IMG/VR virus record: IMGVR_UViG_3300022853_000051
Coordinates: 1 to 34,407 of that record
Origin: a virus
DNA length: 34,407 nt
Direction: 5' to 3' (one strand)
The notes under the pieces were generated by a model. The model was not told the DNA's origin and searched no databases. It saw only the letters and a list, made by a program, of their open reading frames with translations. This document shows positions 26,212 through 33,711 of the stretch, piece by piece (positions within the stretch are counted from its first letter, which is position 1; each line of letters opens with the position of its first letter). The translations under genes were made by a program, and so were the position numbers.

Positions 26212-27114
26212 TTAACTAGCTATGGATTGTAACTCTTTTAGTGAGATTGAACATTTATCATTTTTCATCATGTTTTCTTCCCAAGGAATCATTTCTAAAT
26301 TGGCTATGTTTCCGATTATTTCTGGATTTACATCGTTTCTAAATCCCTCAGCGATAGAATATTTATGGTCAAGATGGTACGCGCCGTCTTCTCCTGCTTT
26401 GCCTCTTTTGTCGAAGTTTGATAGTGATTGGAGGTCTTGCTTATTTGTGATGCTTCTGACTTTTTGATGGTATTTTTTAAACTTTGGACGTATAGATTGA
26501 AATTCTTTATACGTATAACCAGTTCTAGCGAGGTAAATGTGGTCATGTAACCCACTCTCTTTGTTTTTTGTTTTTGTTTCTCTGAATTTGTCTAAACTTT
26601 CCTCTGAAAACAGCCCTCCTCCATTATATGTGTTTTTCAATTCAGTTCTAATAATTCCCTCTTTTTCTAACCAGCCTCTGACGCACCCATATGAAACACC
26701 TAAATCAGATGCTACTTCTTTTAGAGACATGCCATCTGTGTATTTTGAAATGATATCAGACTTTAAGTCGGTTCTGCCTTTTTCGTAATCTGAGCTGCTC
26801 CTGAGTTTTATTTTTTCTTGCTTCAAAATTTTGGTCACACTCGTTCTTGAACATCCAATTTTATCTGCGATTTGATAAGATGACATTCCATCGTTATAGT
26901 GTTTAATGATTTTTGAGACAGGAAAAGAGTTTGGTCGTTTTTTGCCCGACATAGCTTTTGAAATGCTTCGAACTTCAAATCCTCGTCGTTTGATAACTTT
27001 CGTCACAAGGGTCGCGCTGTAACCAACCAACTTAGAAACTTCTAATGAAGACTTCTTTTGTTGAACATATAATTCTATTATCTGATTTTCCTCTTCGTGT
27101 GTTAATTTTCTCAT
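26212..27114 (-). CDS. HNH homing endonuclease with three helix-turn-helix repeats
   Basis: A protein of 300 aa from the ATG at 27114; a GTG at 27120 would add two residues. Three similar helix-turn-helix units occupy about 3-50, 63-106 and 116-158 (for example DGMSSYQIADKIGCSRTSV and DGMSLKEVASDLGVSYGCV), suited to recognising a long site. The C-terminus carries an HNH-type nuclease pattern: HLDHKYS near 247-253, IANLE near 270-274 and a final N-x-x-K within EENMMKNDK. Free-standing enzymes of this kind are common between T4-like phage genes and spread by cutting alleles that lack them. It sits between gp6 and the 1040-aa gene and probably targets this junction. Confidence 0.87.
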   Translation of the reverse strand: MRKLTHEEENQIIELYVQQKKSSLEVSKLVGYSATLVTKVIKRRGFEVRSISKAMSGKKRPNSFPVSKIIKHYNDGMSSYQIADKIGCSRTSVTKILKQEKIKLRSSSDYEKGRTDLKSDIISKYTDGMSLKEVASDLGVSYGCVRGWLEKEGIIRTELKNTYNGGGLFSEESLDKFRETKTKNKESGLHDHIYLARTGYTYKEFQSIRPKFKKYHQKVRSITNKQDLQSLSNFDKRGKAGEDGAYHLDHKYSIAEGFRNDVNPEIIGNIANLEMIPWEENMMKNDKCSISLKELQSIAS

Positions 27115-27178
27115 TTCCACTTTGTTTGTAGAATGATAATCAACACATGTTCGAATCTAAAGGTCCTGACAAAGAAAA

Positions 27179-29044
27179 TTAAGAGGCAACACGGATTTTT
27201 ACGTCCATATTTGGATTCCTGAGCTCAAACATAGCTAAAGAGCTTCCAAAAATGGCGTTGTCCTGTGGGTTCATAGCTACTCTGTATCCTCCAGTTCCAA
27301 TGATGTTTTCAATTGCCCCTGTGGATTGAGCATGTAGCGTCTCTGAGTACCCACCTCCTTGCATGTTGAAGAAATCAATGTCTACAACGTTTACTACGCC
27401 TGGAAGCTCTCTCAACATATCGGTAAGCTGCGATATGTAAATGTTTTGCCCCATTTGCCAATTGTCTACATCAAAGAATTTTTCGACTTCATCAATAGCG
27501 GCTGCTTTAATCTCCCTTGTGTTGAAGTTGTTGTTATCAATGTACAAATCAATGTTCAGTGAAATATTTATAACTTTTGCATCGTTTATTTCTACAAAGT
27601 CATTTACCATTCTATATTTGGAAAGATAGGTCACGATGTTGCTTTTTATTCTACTGGTGGAATTCGCAACAAGCTTCCCTTTTCCATTGATGGAAAGAAT
27701 GTACATTTTAACTTTGTTATCTGAAACTTTAGAATGCAATCTGAATGGAACTCCAAACTTTCCATCCATCTGGTATGCTCTAGATGTGTAATCACCTATG
27801 GTTACACATCTTTCTTGTGCAGCATGGTTAGCTGAGATGTTATATTTTATCTCTTCAGTAGACGGCAGGCCTTTACCTCCAATCCCAGGAATAGGGTTGT
27901 TTGACTTGGTAGATGCAACTACTTCCGCGTTCGTAGCTTCACTTACCCCGTTTATTACTGATTCTATATTTGCGACAGAAGTAAGAGTTGAGGCTCCTAC
28001 GTTTGAAAGCTGCCCTCCTCCTACTCGATATTGAACATAAACAGTTGCGCTCTGAGGAATTTTATTTCCAAGAGCAGTGTTGTCTAAAATGTCTGAGACA
28101 TTTAAGTTTGAATTATCCTGACATACGTCTTCTCCAGAAAGAGCGTTAATGTAAGTAGTGTATGCAGCATAGTCTTCATCTCCTCCGCCAAAAGTAATTC
28201 GGCAACTTCCATCCGCTAGAAATTCTTTTTCAAATCGTTTAGGGACATCTTTCCAATAGCCTATTTGAATTCCATTTACCTGAGAGAAATTATCGTTCTC
28301 CATGAATATTTGAGAGGTTGGCAAAAAGTCTACCTCATAGTATTTCATTGTGTCGTCGTTCCACTCTGAGTAAGTAGGTATCTTGTTGACACCTGCCGAT
28401 GTGTATACGATAATTGAAATTATTTCCAGCACATTTTTTTCAGGAAGTTCAATCTGGTAAAAAGGAACGCCCCCATCGGTTGTAACATCTTGCCTAAATG
28501 TCTTTGTTACTCCAGCGCGAATCTCTTCTCTTTTGACAATTCTATATTTTAGGAGGTCTTGGTTTGCGTTGAGAACTGGTTGAATAGTTCTGTTTGCTAT
28601 TCCATTATCAGAAAAATCACTTGAAAAATCAATGTCATTGAGGGTTTCAAATATTTGACCAGCCCCTTTTACCTGCATACCCCTTCTGTATAACGGTAGA
28701 TAAGTTATGCTTGGCCCAGTAGAGGTAGCGGGAACATCTATTATAACGTCAATCAGCGACACAGCTGGGCGAACGCCAGGCACTTTATACCCTTTTGTTT
28801 TAGCAAGGCGATAAACGGAGACTCTTTCTTGAACTCCATCCAAAAATAATTCATTAAACTTTTTGTCAGCAACATAGCTAAGCAAGTCGCCAACATAAGC
28901 ATTTAGCTCAAGCATGGCCATTCCAGGTGACGCGACATTAAAATCTTGCCATTGGTCAGGAAAGTATGCTTTTAAATACTTTATTAGGTCCTGTTTTATT
29001 GTTTGAAAATCTCTGCTGAGATAGTTTACTTGAATTTGTCTCAT
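27179..29044 (-). CDS. Baseplate wedge subunit, T4 gp6-like (baseplate J family)
   Basis: A protein of 621 aa, close to the length of T4 gp6 (about 660). The N-terminal 95 residues carry the family pattern: NYLSRDFQTIKQDLIKYLK, FNVASPGMAMLELNAYVGD, a KFNELFLDG block, then RLAKTKGYKVPG. The C-terminal half has the usual region of strands and helices ending in INISQLTDMLREL-like sequence (IYISQLTDMLRELPGVVNV). gp6 forms the ring of the contractile baseplate that links wedges together. The ATG overlaps the gp25-like stop (ATGA at 29041-29044), the gp25-gp6 pairing expected of a baseplate locus. Confidence 0.9.
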   Translation of the reverse strand: MRQIQVNYLSRDFQTIKQDLIKYLKAYFPDQWQDFNVASPGMAMLELNAYVGDLLSYVADKKFNELFLDGVQERVSVYRLAKTKGYKVPGVRPAVSLIDVIIDVPATSTGPSITYLPLYRRGMQVKGAGQIFETLNDIDFSSDFSDNGIANRTIQPVLNANQDLLKYRIVKREEIRAGVTKTFRQDVTTDGGVPFYQIELPEKNVLEIISIIVYTSAGVNKIPTYSEWNDDTMKYYEVDFLPTSQIFMENDNFSQVNGIQIGYWKDVPKRFEKEFLADGSCRITFGGGDEDYAAYTTYINALSGEDVCQDNSNLNVSDILDNTALGNKIPQSATVYVQYRVGGGQLSNVGASTLTSVANIESVINGVSEATNAEVVASTKSNNPIPGIGGKGLPSTEEIKYNISANHAAQERCVTIGDYTSRAYQMDGKFGVPFRLHSKVSDNKVKMYILSINGKGKLVANSTSRIKSNIVTYLSKYRMVNDFVEINDAKVINISLNIDLYIDNNNFNTREIKAAAIDEVEKFFDVDNWQMGQNIYISQLTDMLRELPGVVNVVDIDFFNMQGGGYSETLHAQSTGAIENIIGTGGYRVAMNPQDNAIFGSSLAMFELRNPNMDVKIRVAS

Positions 29045-29427
29045 TGTCCGTCATCAAAATTTACTGTAATTGATACATCGTCTTTTAAACCCCCTAATTC
29101 TGGGATTTTATAAATAACATCCACAGTCAATGTATAGCTCTCTTCATTAAAACTGTAGTTGATAGTACTTATGCTTATGTTTGGAATAAATTCGATAATT
29201 TTATCAGTAAGTTCCTTGTTTAATTCCGATTGAGCCCTTGAGTCCCACGGCTCGAATATATAATCATACAGAGGTGAGTACAAGCGGTTGTTCATTACGC
29301 GCTGACCTCTCTTGGTGGTCAACAGCGAAATTAAATTCGTGCGTATAGCATCTGCATCTGTTTTTGTAGTAGAAAACATGCCCCCTTGGCTGGTTTGTTG
29401 GAAAGGAAATCGAACTCCGATATACAT
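29041..29427 (-). CDS. Baseplate wedge protein, T4 gp25-like (GPW/gp25 family)
   Basis: A protein of 128 aa; T4 gp25 has 132. It has the family signature at the N-terminus: GVRFPFQ, GGMFSTTKTDADAIRTNL, LLTTKRGQRVMN, then a YDYIFEPWD block. This family carries the EPR-like or EPxD core motif that binds the baseplate hub and is conserved in all contractile injection systems; here the core reads FEPWD. It is coupled to gp6 by overlap. A TATTTAT motif lies 17 nt before its ATG. Confidence 0.92.
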   Translation of the reverse strand: MYIGVRFPFQQTSQGGMFSTTKTDADAIRTNLISLLTTKRGQRVMNNRLYSPLYDYIFEPWDSRAQSELNKELTDKIIEFIPNISISTINYSFNEESYTLTVDVIYKIPELGGLKDDVSITVNFDDGQ

Positions 29428-29444
29428 CTGTAATACAGTTTCTC

Positions 29445-29451
29445 ATAAATA
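29445..29451 (-). promoter_or_regulatory. TATTTAT motif before the gp25-like gene
   Basis: TATTTAT on the minus strand, 17 nt before the ATG at 29427. It is in the 73-nt divergent gap that also holds an oppositely oriented copy at 29477-29483. Confidence 0.5.
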
Positions 29452-29476
29452 GAGGCGGGAAAAAAAGACCGCTATC

Positions 29477-29483
29477 TATTTAT
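29477..29483 (+). promoter_or_regulatory. TATTTAT motif facing the Vsr-like homing endonuclease
   Basis: TATTTAT on the plus strand, 17 nt before an ATG at 29501 and 34 nt before the endonuclease ATG at 29518. It probably belonged originally to the structural gene now starting at 30633. Confidence 0.45.
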
Positions 29484-29500
29484 TTAAAAAGCACACGTAG

Positions 29501-29521
29501 ATGTCAATTTTCAAGATATGA
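29501..29521 (+). other. Six-codon mini-ORF MSIFKI overlapping the endonuclease start
   Basis: ATG TCA ATT TTC AAG ATA TGA lies at the usual distance from the TATTTAT motif. Its TGA overlaps the ATG at 29518. The peptide MSIFKI resembles the start MSTYKIYP of the structural protein at 30633, so it may be a remnant of that gene's original start and may now drive coupled translation of the endonuclease. Confidence 0.4.
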
Positions 29522-30636
29522 GGCGATTAACAACAATAGAGTTTATACAAAAATCTACAATGATGAATAATTGTAGATATTCTTACAGTAATGTCATTTA
29601 TAAAAATGCTAGAACAAATGTTGTAATAACTTGCATTAAACATGGTAATTTTTCTCAAAACCCCAGCGTTCATCTACATCAAAAAAGTGGGTGTCCTAAA
29701 TGCAAATCTTATGCCAATGGCGTTTTAAAAAAATCAAACACTCACGATTTCACTGAAAAATCCATAATTGTACATGGGGCTACATATGATTATTCTTTAG
29801 TTGAGTATGAAAATAATCAAAAAAAGGTAAAAATTATATGTAGTTCACACGGAGAGTTTAGCCAAACCCCAGCCAATCATTTATTTGGCAGCGGATGTAA
29901 ACAGTGCGCCGATTGCAAATCGTCCAAAGCTCTAGTTTTGGGTCTTAAATCTTTTTCAGATAAAGCAAAAATGACTCATGGAGATAAATATAACTACTCC
30001 AGCGTTAACTACATTAATACAGCTACAAAAGTAAAAATTATATGCAGTTCACACGGAGAATTTAGTCAAACTCCAAATTCTCACCTTCAAGGAAATGGTT
30101 GCCCTCGGTGCTCAGGAAAAGCTAAGTACAACAAAAAAAAATTTCTTTTAAGAGCTATGGAAGTACATGGAAATCGTTATAAGTATACTGCCATAGGAAA
30201 AAATATTACCAATCGCACAAAAATTAATATCGACTGCTTAAAGCATGGAATTTTTGAGCAGTCGATTGATGCTCACATAAATAAAAAACAAGGATGCCCT
30301 GTATGTAATACATCGAAAGGAGAGCTATTAATACAAGAATATCTAACCCTTAGAAAAATAAAGTTTTTTCCTCAAAAAACTTTTAATGATTGCATTAACC
30401 CAAAAACTGGAAAAAAACTTTATTTTGACTTCTATGTTGACGAGTTAAATACATGCATAGAATACGATGGCGAACAACATGAGAAATCTATTGCACATTG
30501 GGGAGGGGAAAGAGGTTTTACTAAAAGGAAAGAACTTGATTCTATTAAAAATGATTACTGTGTAAAAAATGACATATCCTTGATTAGAATCAGGTTTGAC
30601 GAAAAAATAAACTTAAAGCTTAACAACTTGCTATGA
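29518..30636 (+). CDS. Vsr/EDxHD-like homing endonuclease with four zinc-finger-like repeats
   Basis: A protein of 372 aa. Four repeats of about 45-68 residues (about 18-62, 88-130, 155-198, 218-263) share the pattern [IV]xCxxHGxFxQxxxxHxxxxGCPxC, a likely zinc-binding DNA-contact array. After them a C-terminal nuclease domain has FDFYVDE near 303-309, IEYDGEQHE near 314-322, KNDYC near 344-348 and LIRIRF near 355-360. This resembles the Vsr-like EDxHD homing endonucleases typified by I-Bth0305I. It lies between gp25 and a structural gene in an inserted position, and its stop overlaps the next ATG (ATGA). An orphan repair-type endonuclease is less likely in this context. Confidence 0.83.
   Translation: MRRLTTIEFIQKSTMMNNCRYSYSNVIYKNARTNVVITCIKHGNFSQNPSVHLHQKSGCPKCKSYANGVLKKSNTHDFTEKSIIVHGATYDYSLVEYENNQKKVKIICSSHGEFSQTPANHLFGSGCKQCADCKSSKALVLGLKSFSDKAKMTHGDKYNYSSVNYINTATKVKIICSSHGEFSQTPNSHLQGNGCPRCSGKAKYNKKKFLLRAMEVHGNRYKYTAIGKNITNRTKINIDCLKHGIFEQSIDAHINKKQGCPVCNTSKGELLIQEYLTLRKIKFFPQKTFNDCINPKTGKKLYFDFYVDELNTCIEYDGEQHEKSIAHWGGERGFTKRKELDSIKNDYCVKNDISLIRIRFDEKINLKLNNLL
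29827..30066 (+). repeat. Near-identical DNA repeats inside the endonuclease gene
   Basis: The stretches from 29827 and from 30031 (each about 35 nt, 204 nt apart) differ at only a few, mainly synonymous, bases and encode VKIICSSHGEFSQTP twice. The other two repeats are more diverged, so repeats 2 and 3 probably arose by recent duplication or gene conversion. Confidence 0.75.
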
Positions 30637-32054
30637 GCACTTATAAAATATACCCCTCGAAAGGTAATACGATAGCATCGGGAGCTTTCGCCAACTTCAA
30701 TTCCAGTCAAAATGCTGTGACGGACTTGTTTTATGGTGGAGGTGTTGAAACCTCTGTTAATCTTAGGAACGCATTCTCTAGATTTCTTGTCCAGTTTGAC
30801 TTAGCTGGCTTGACCTCAAAGATTGCAAACAGAGAGATTATGTCTGGGTCAGTGATATCTTATAGACTTAGAATGAAGAACTCCATCCCTGCAGAAAGAC
30901 TTCTGGAGAAGAATTGGGAGTTTGATAAGCTACAGCGACAGATAGCTGCTTCTTTTGATTTGCAAGTATTCCCTGTGAACAAAGCTTGGGACGAAGGTCG
31001 CGGGTATGATTTGGTTAAAGAGGATTATCTTGTGAAACAAAAAGGAAATCTCCTTATTTCGGGGTACTCGAACTGGAATTCGGCTTCTATCGCAACTGCG
31101 TGGGATGCTGCTGGGGTTTACACTAATCCATCTGCTTCCACGACAAGCTACGGAGAACAACACTTTGCTATTGGAAACGAAGATTTAAACATCGATGTAA
31201 CCGACATTGTTGCTGACTGGTTGTCTGGTGGTTCCGCAAACTATGGAATGATGGTTGCGTACCGACGAGATTATGAGGCTTTAAGTAGCGATACTCGAAC
31301 GATTGCATCTTTCTTTACCCATAAGACCAATTCAGCATTTAAACCCTATATAGAGGTCTTATATGACCAAACTATAAAAGATGACCGAAATCAAGTCACC
31401 AACAACAGAGCTTCAAGATTGTTTTTGTACACATTCTCTGGGAATACTCCTGCTAATTATTCGACAGCGAGCACAGTAAACATTTTAAACTCCGCTGGGT
31501 CTGCTGTTCACTCTGGATTGGTTCCAACTCAATTAGAGAAAGGCGTATATTACATCGATGTGTTTATGAGCGGTACAACTCGTGGTCAACAATATAGAGA
31601 TGTTTGGCAAGGCGTTTCTTTTAACACTGTATACGATACTCAAGATATCACTCAATACTTTACGATTCAAGACAACTACTACACTGGGACACAGTTCCAG
31701 CCAGCTATAAATGATTACGTTCTTGATATTTACGGACTTCCAGAGGGCGGGATTGTTTATACAGACCAGCAGATTAGAGTTTACTGTAACATGCGAGCTG
31801 CATATTCGACTCAGCCTCCAAAAAATAATTACTCAATCAAATACAGATTGTACATGAACAATCAGATAGAGGCAGTTGGGTGGACCGAAGTGAATCAAGC
31901 AGTTATTAACAAGAAGAAACTAAACTATCTTACGTTGGACACAAGCTGGCTGCTTCATAATCAAACATATCAATTGCAGTTTCAAATAGAGGAGTGGGGC
32001 ACCTCAAGAGTTTATCCTAAGACTATTGATTTCAAAGTGCAAAGACCTTTCTAA
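30633..32054 (+). CDS. DNRLRE-like structural protein, 473 aa
   Basis: The start is MSTYKIYPSKGNTIASGAF. The N-terminal 210 residues have a DNRLRE-like beta-sandwich pattern: FSRFLVQFDLAGLTSKI, an SYRLRM strand, and later LNIDVTDIVADWLSG followed by NYGMMVAYRR. This fold occurs in surface and adhesion proteins and in virion proteins. The C-terminal half is beta-rich and unrecognised. The ATG overlaps the endonuclease stop (30633-30636), and the stop overlaps the metalloprotease start by one base. The lack of a promoter of its own suggests it now depends on transcription through the endonuclease gene. Confidence 0.75.
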   Translation: MSTYKIYPSKGNTIASGAFANFNSSQNAVTDLFYGGGVETSVNLRNAFSRFLVQFDLAGLTSKIANREIMSGSVISYRLRMKNSIPAERLLEKNWEFDKLQRQIAASFDLQVFPVNKAWDEGRGYDLVKEDYLVKQKGNLLISGYSNWNSASIATAWDAAGVYTNPSASTTSYGEQHFAIGNEDLNIDVTDIVADWLSGGSANYGMMVAYRRDYEALSSDTRTIASFFTHKTNSAFKPYIEVLYDQTIKDDRNQVTNNRASRLFLYTFSGNTPANYSTASTVNILNSAGSAVHSGLVPTQLEKGVYYIDVFMSGTTRGQQYRDVWQGVSFNTVYDTQDITQYFTIQDNYYTGTQFQPAINDYVLDIYGLPEGGIVYTDQQIRVYCNMRAAYSTQPPKNNYSIKYRLYMNNQIEAVGWTEVNQAVINKKKLNYLTLDTSWLLHNQTYQLQFQIEEWGTSRVYPKTIDFKVQRPF

Positions 32055-32587
32055 TGCAAAATCAAATTATAGATGAGGGATTGTCGGAAGAAAAAGGCCT
32101 AAACGAACTGACCAGCGGCGTGTTGGTGGCTCTAGGTAATCAAATTGCTCAGGAGATTAATCAAAACAAAGGGCACTTGGACTTAGGAACATATGGTCTC
32201 GTTCATACAGGCGGTATATCTCAAAAGTATCAAGAGAAATTAGGTCCAAAAGTTAATTCATTTTGGGAACAGCTGGACCTGCTGGTGTCAATTGTAAGAA
32301 GTAACGCAACTGGTTCGGCCCAATACATACACTCACCTAAAGCTGATGGCACATATAATTACGGTGCAACAAAGCGTATTGAGCTATTTGTGTCCCCAGA
32401 AGACATGCAAGAACTGGCAGATAAAGTGATTGAGTATAAAGATGAAGTCACAGGAATTGATGTATATTTCAAGCTGTACTACTTGTTCCATAGTTTATTG
32501 CTGCATGAATTACGTCATGCGTTTGATGACATGCGTACCGATGGAATGATATTTAAGAATAAAAAAAACTATAAGGTTCCAAGATAA
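32054..32587 (+). CDS. Zincin-type metalloprotease, N-terminal part (frame closes at A8 run)
   Basis: This frame encodes 177 aa and contains HELRHAFDD near residues 153-161: an HExxH zinc and catalytic motif with a following acidic residue, preceded by a hydrophobic helix (YFKLYYLFHSLLL). After the eight As at 32561-32568 the frame runs only nine more codons to a stop. The adjacent frame stays open through the stop and leads into the C-terminal piece with the likely third zinc ligand. The pair therefore look like one protein of about 306 aa. By position it could be a virion-associated or processing protease, but the substrate is unknown. Confidence 0.72.
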   Translation: MQNQIIDEGLSEEKGLNELTSGVLVALGNQIAQEINQNKGHLDLGTYGLVHTGGISQKYQEKLGPKVNSFWEQLDLLVSIVRSNATGSAQYIHSPKADGTYNYGATKRIELFVSPEDMQELADKVIEYKDEVTGIDVYFKLYYLFHSLLLHELRHAFDDMRTDGMIFKNKKNYKVPR

Positions 32588-32597
32588 GCACGGCCAC

Positions 32598-32975
32598 ATG
32601 AATACTGAGCCAACAAGTGATGAAGACCCAGAAGTATTCAAAAAACAAAGAGGAAAAGCTTACCTTCAGCAACCTCACGAAATATGGGCTAGAGCATCTC
32701 AGGCAATGCATAATCTAAGATACACAGTTGGCACAGCCGAGTTTGATGAGACCATTAGAATGATTCCTTTAAAGCTTGTGGTGACACAATTCAGGACTAA
32801 CTTTAAATGGTGGAATAATATTTCTGATAAAGCAAAAAGAAGACTTGTTAAAGCAGTTGCAAATCAGTGGAACGAAGTGGATATTGATTTAAAGCAAAAG
32901 AATGCATCAAACAGCGTGGAGCTCGCTGAGCTACGCCGTTACATCAGAAGTGTCGTGGCTGAGGTGGTCAGCTAA
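32598..32975 (+). CDS. Zincin-type metalloprotease, C-terminal part (separate frame)
   Basis: The coordinates mark the first ATG, but the open frame extends back through the A8 run (T-I-R-F-Q-D-K-H-G-H before MNTEPTSDED). It has a YLQQPHEIWARASQ block in which the Glu is a good candidate for the third zinc ligand expected after HELRH. Without the upstream half it has no catalytic motif, so it is probably not an independent gene. The C-terminus is charged (DIDLKQKNASNS ... RRYIRSVVAEVVS). Its 3' end overlaps the convergent methyltransferase by 45 nt. Confidence 0.6.
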   Translation: MNTEPTSDEDPEVFKKQRGKAYLQQPHEIWARASQAMHNLRYTVGTAEFDETIRMIPLKLVVTQFRTNFKWWNNISDKAKRRLVKAVANQWNEVDIDLKQKNASNSVELAELRRYIRSVVAEVVS

Positions 32976-33704
32976 TCGCTTTGTTGCGATTTCGAAATTC
33001 TCTTCATCTTTTTCTATTGCAATAAATCTCCTGCTTTCTTTTAAAGATGCTATCGGAGTTGTTCCAGAGCCCACGCAATTATCCAAAATAAGCTCTCCTG
33101 GGTTAGAGTAAGTTCGAATCATGTACCTCACAAGCTCTTCTGGCTTTTGTGTGGATATAAACCTTTGCTCTGCTCCTGAGTTGTCGTTGTTGACAGTGAC
33201 CCACTCCTGGACGCTCGTTGGGTATCTATCTGTTTGTCCGCCTCCTTGTATGCCTTTCTTGGTCTTTCCGTATGTGGTTCCATCGGAAGTGTGCTTCGTG
33301 AATGAATTAACAGGCTTGTGTCCTGTTGTTTTCTGAGGATTGTAGGTGCATGGCTTCTTGTAAAAAACAAGAACGTTCTCATGTTTTTTAAGAGGCTGGT
33401 GTTTTGCGTTCAAAAAGTTAGAGGACCTGTTTTTAACCCAAATCCATTCATACTTTAACCATTTGATGTTGGATACTCCAAGAATTTTGTCGAAAGGGGT
33501 TGATGCTGTTAGCACATATGCACAGTTCTCTTTTCCAATGCGCTTGTACTCTTTCCACAAAAGCTCTAGGTCAATGGGTGAATCCCATTTGTTTTTAGTC
33601 TGGTTGTAAGGTAAATCACAAAAGACCATGTCCACTGAGTCTTTTGGAATAAGTTTCATCACCTCAAGGCAATCACCGAAATGAATAGTGTTTTCGTTCA
33701 GCAT
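32931..33704 (-). CDS. Orphan beta-class DNA methyltransferase (N6-adenine or N4-cytosine)
   Basis: A protein of 257 aa from the ATG at 33704, which lies 7 nt after the previous stop; a longer form from a TTG at 33737 overlaps that gene and is less likely. The catalytic motif DLPY at 30-33 comes before the AdoMet-binding motif DNCVGSGTTP at 208-217, the order of beta-class amino-methyltransferases. A TQKPEEL block lies at 185-191. These enzymes transfer a methyl group from S-adenosylmethionine to the exocyclic amine of A or C in a short site. No restriction endonuclease is seen nearby, so host-defence evasion or replication timing are the likely uses. Confidence 0.9.
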   Translation of the reverse strand: MLNENTIHFGDCLEVMKLIPKDSVDMVFCDLPYNQTKNKWDSPIDLELLWKEYKRIGKENCAYVLTASTPFDKILGVSNIKWLKYEWIWVKNRSSNFLNAKHQPLKKHENVLVFYKKPCTYNPQKTTGHKPVNSFTKHTSDGTTYGKTKKGIQGGGQTDRYPTSVQEWVTVNNDNSGAEQRFISTQKPEELVRYMIRTYSNPGELILDNCVGSGTTPIASLKESRRFIAIEKDEENFEIATKRLADHLSHDTSDVTA

Positions 33705-33711
33705 ATTTGTC

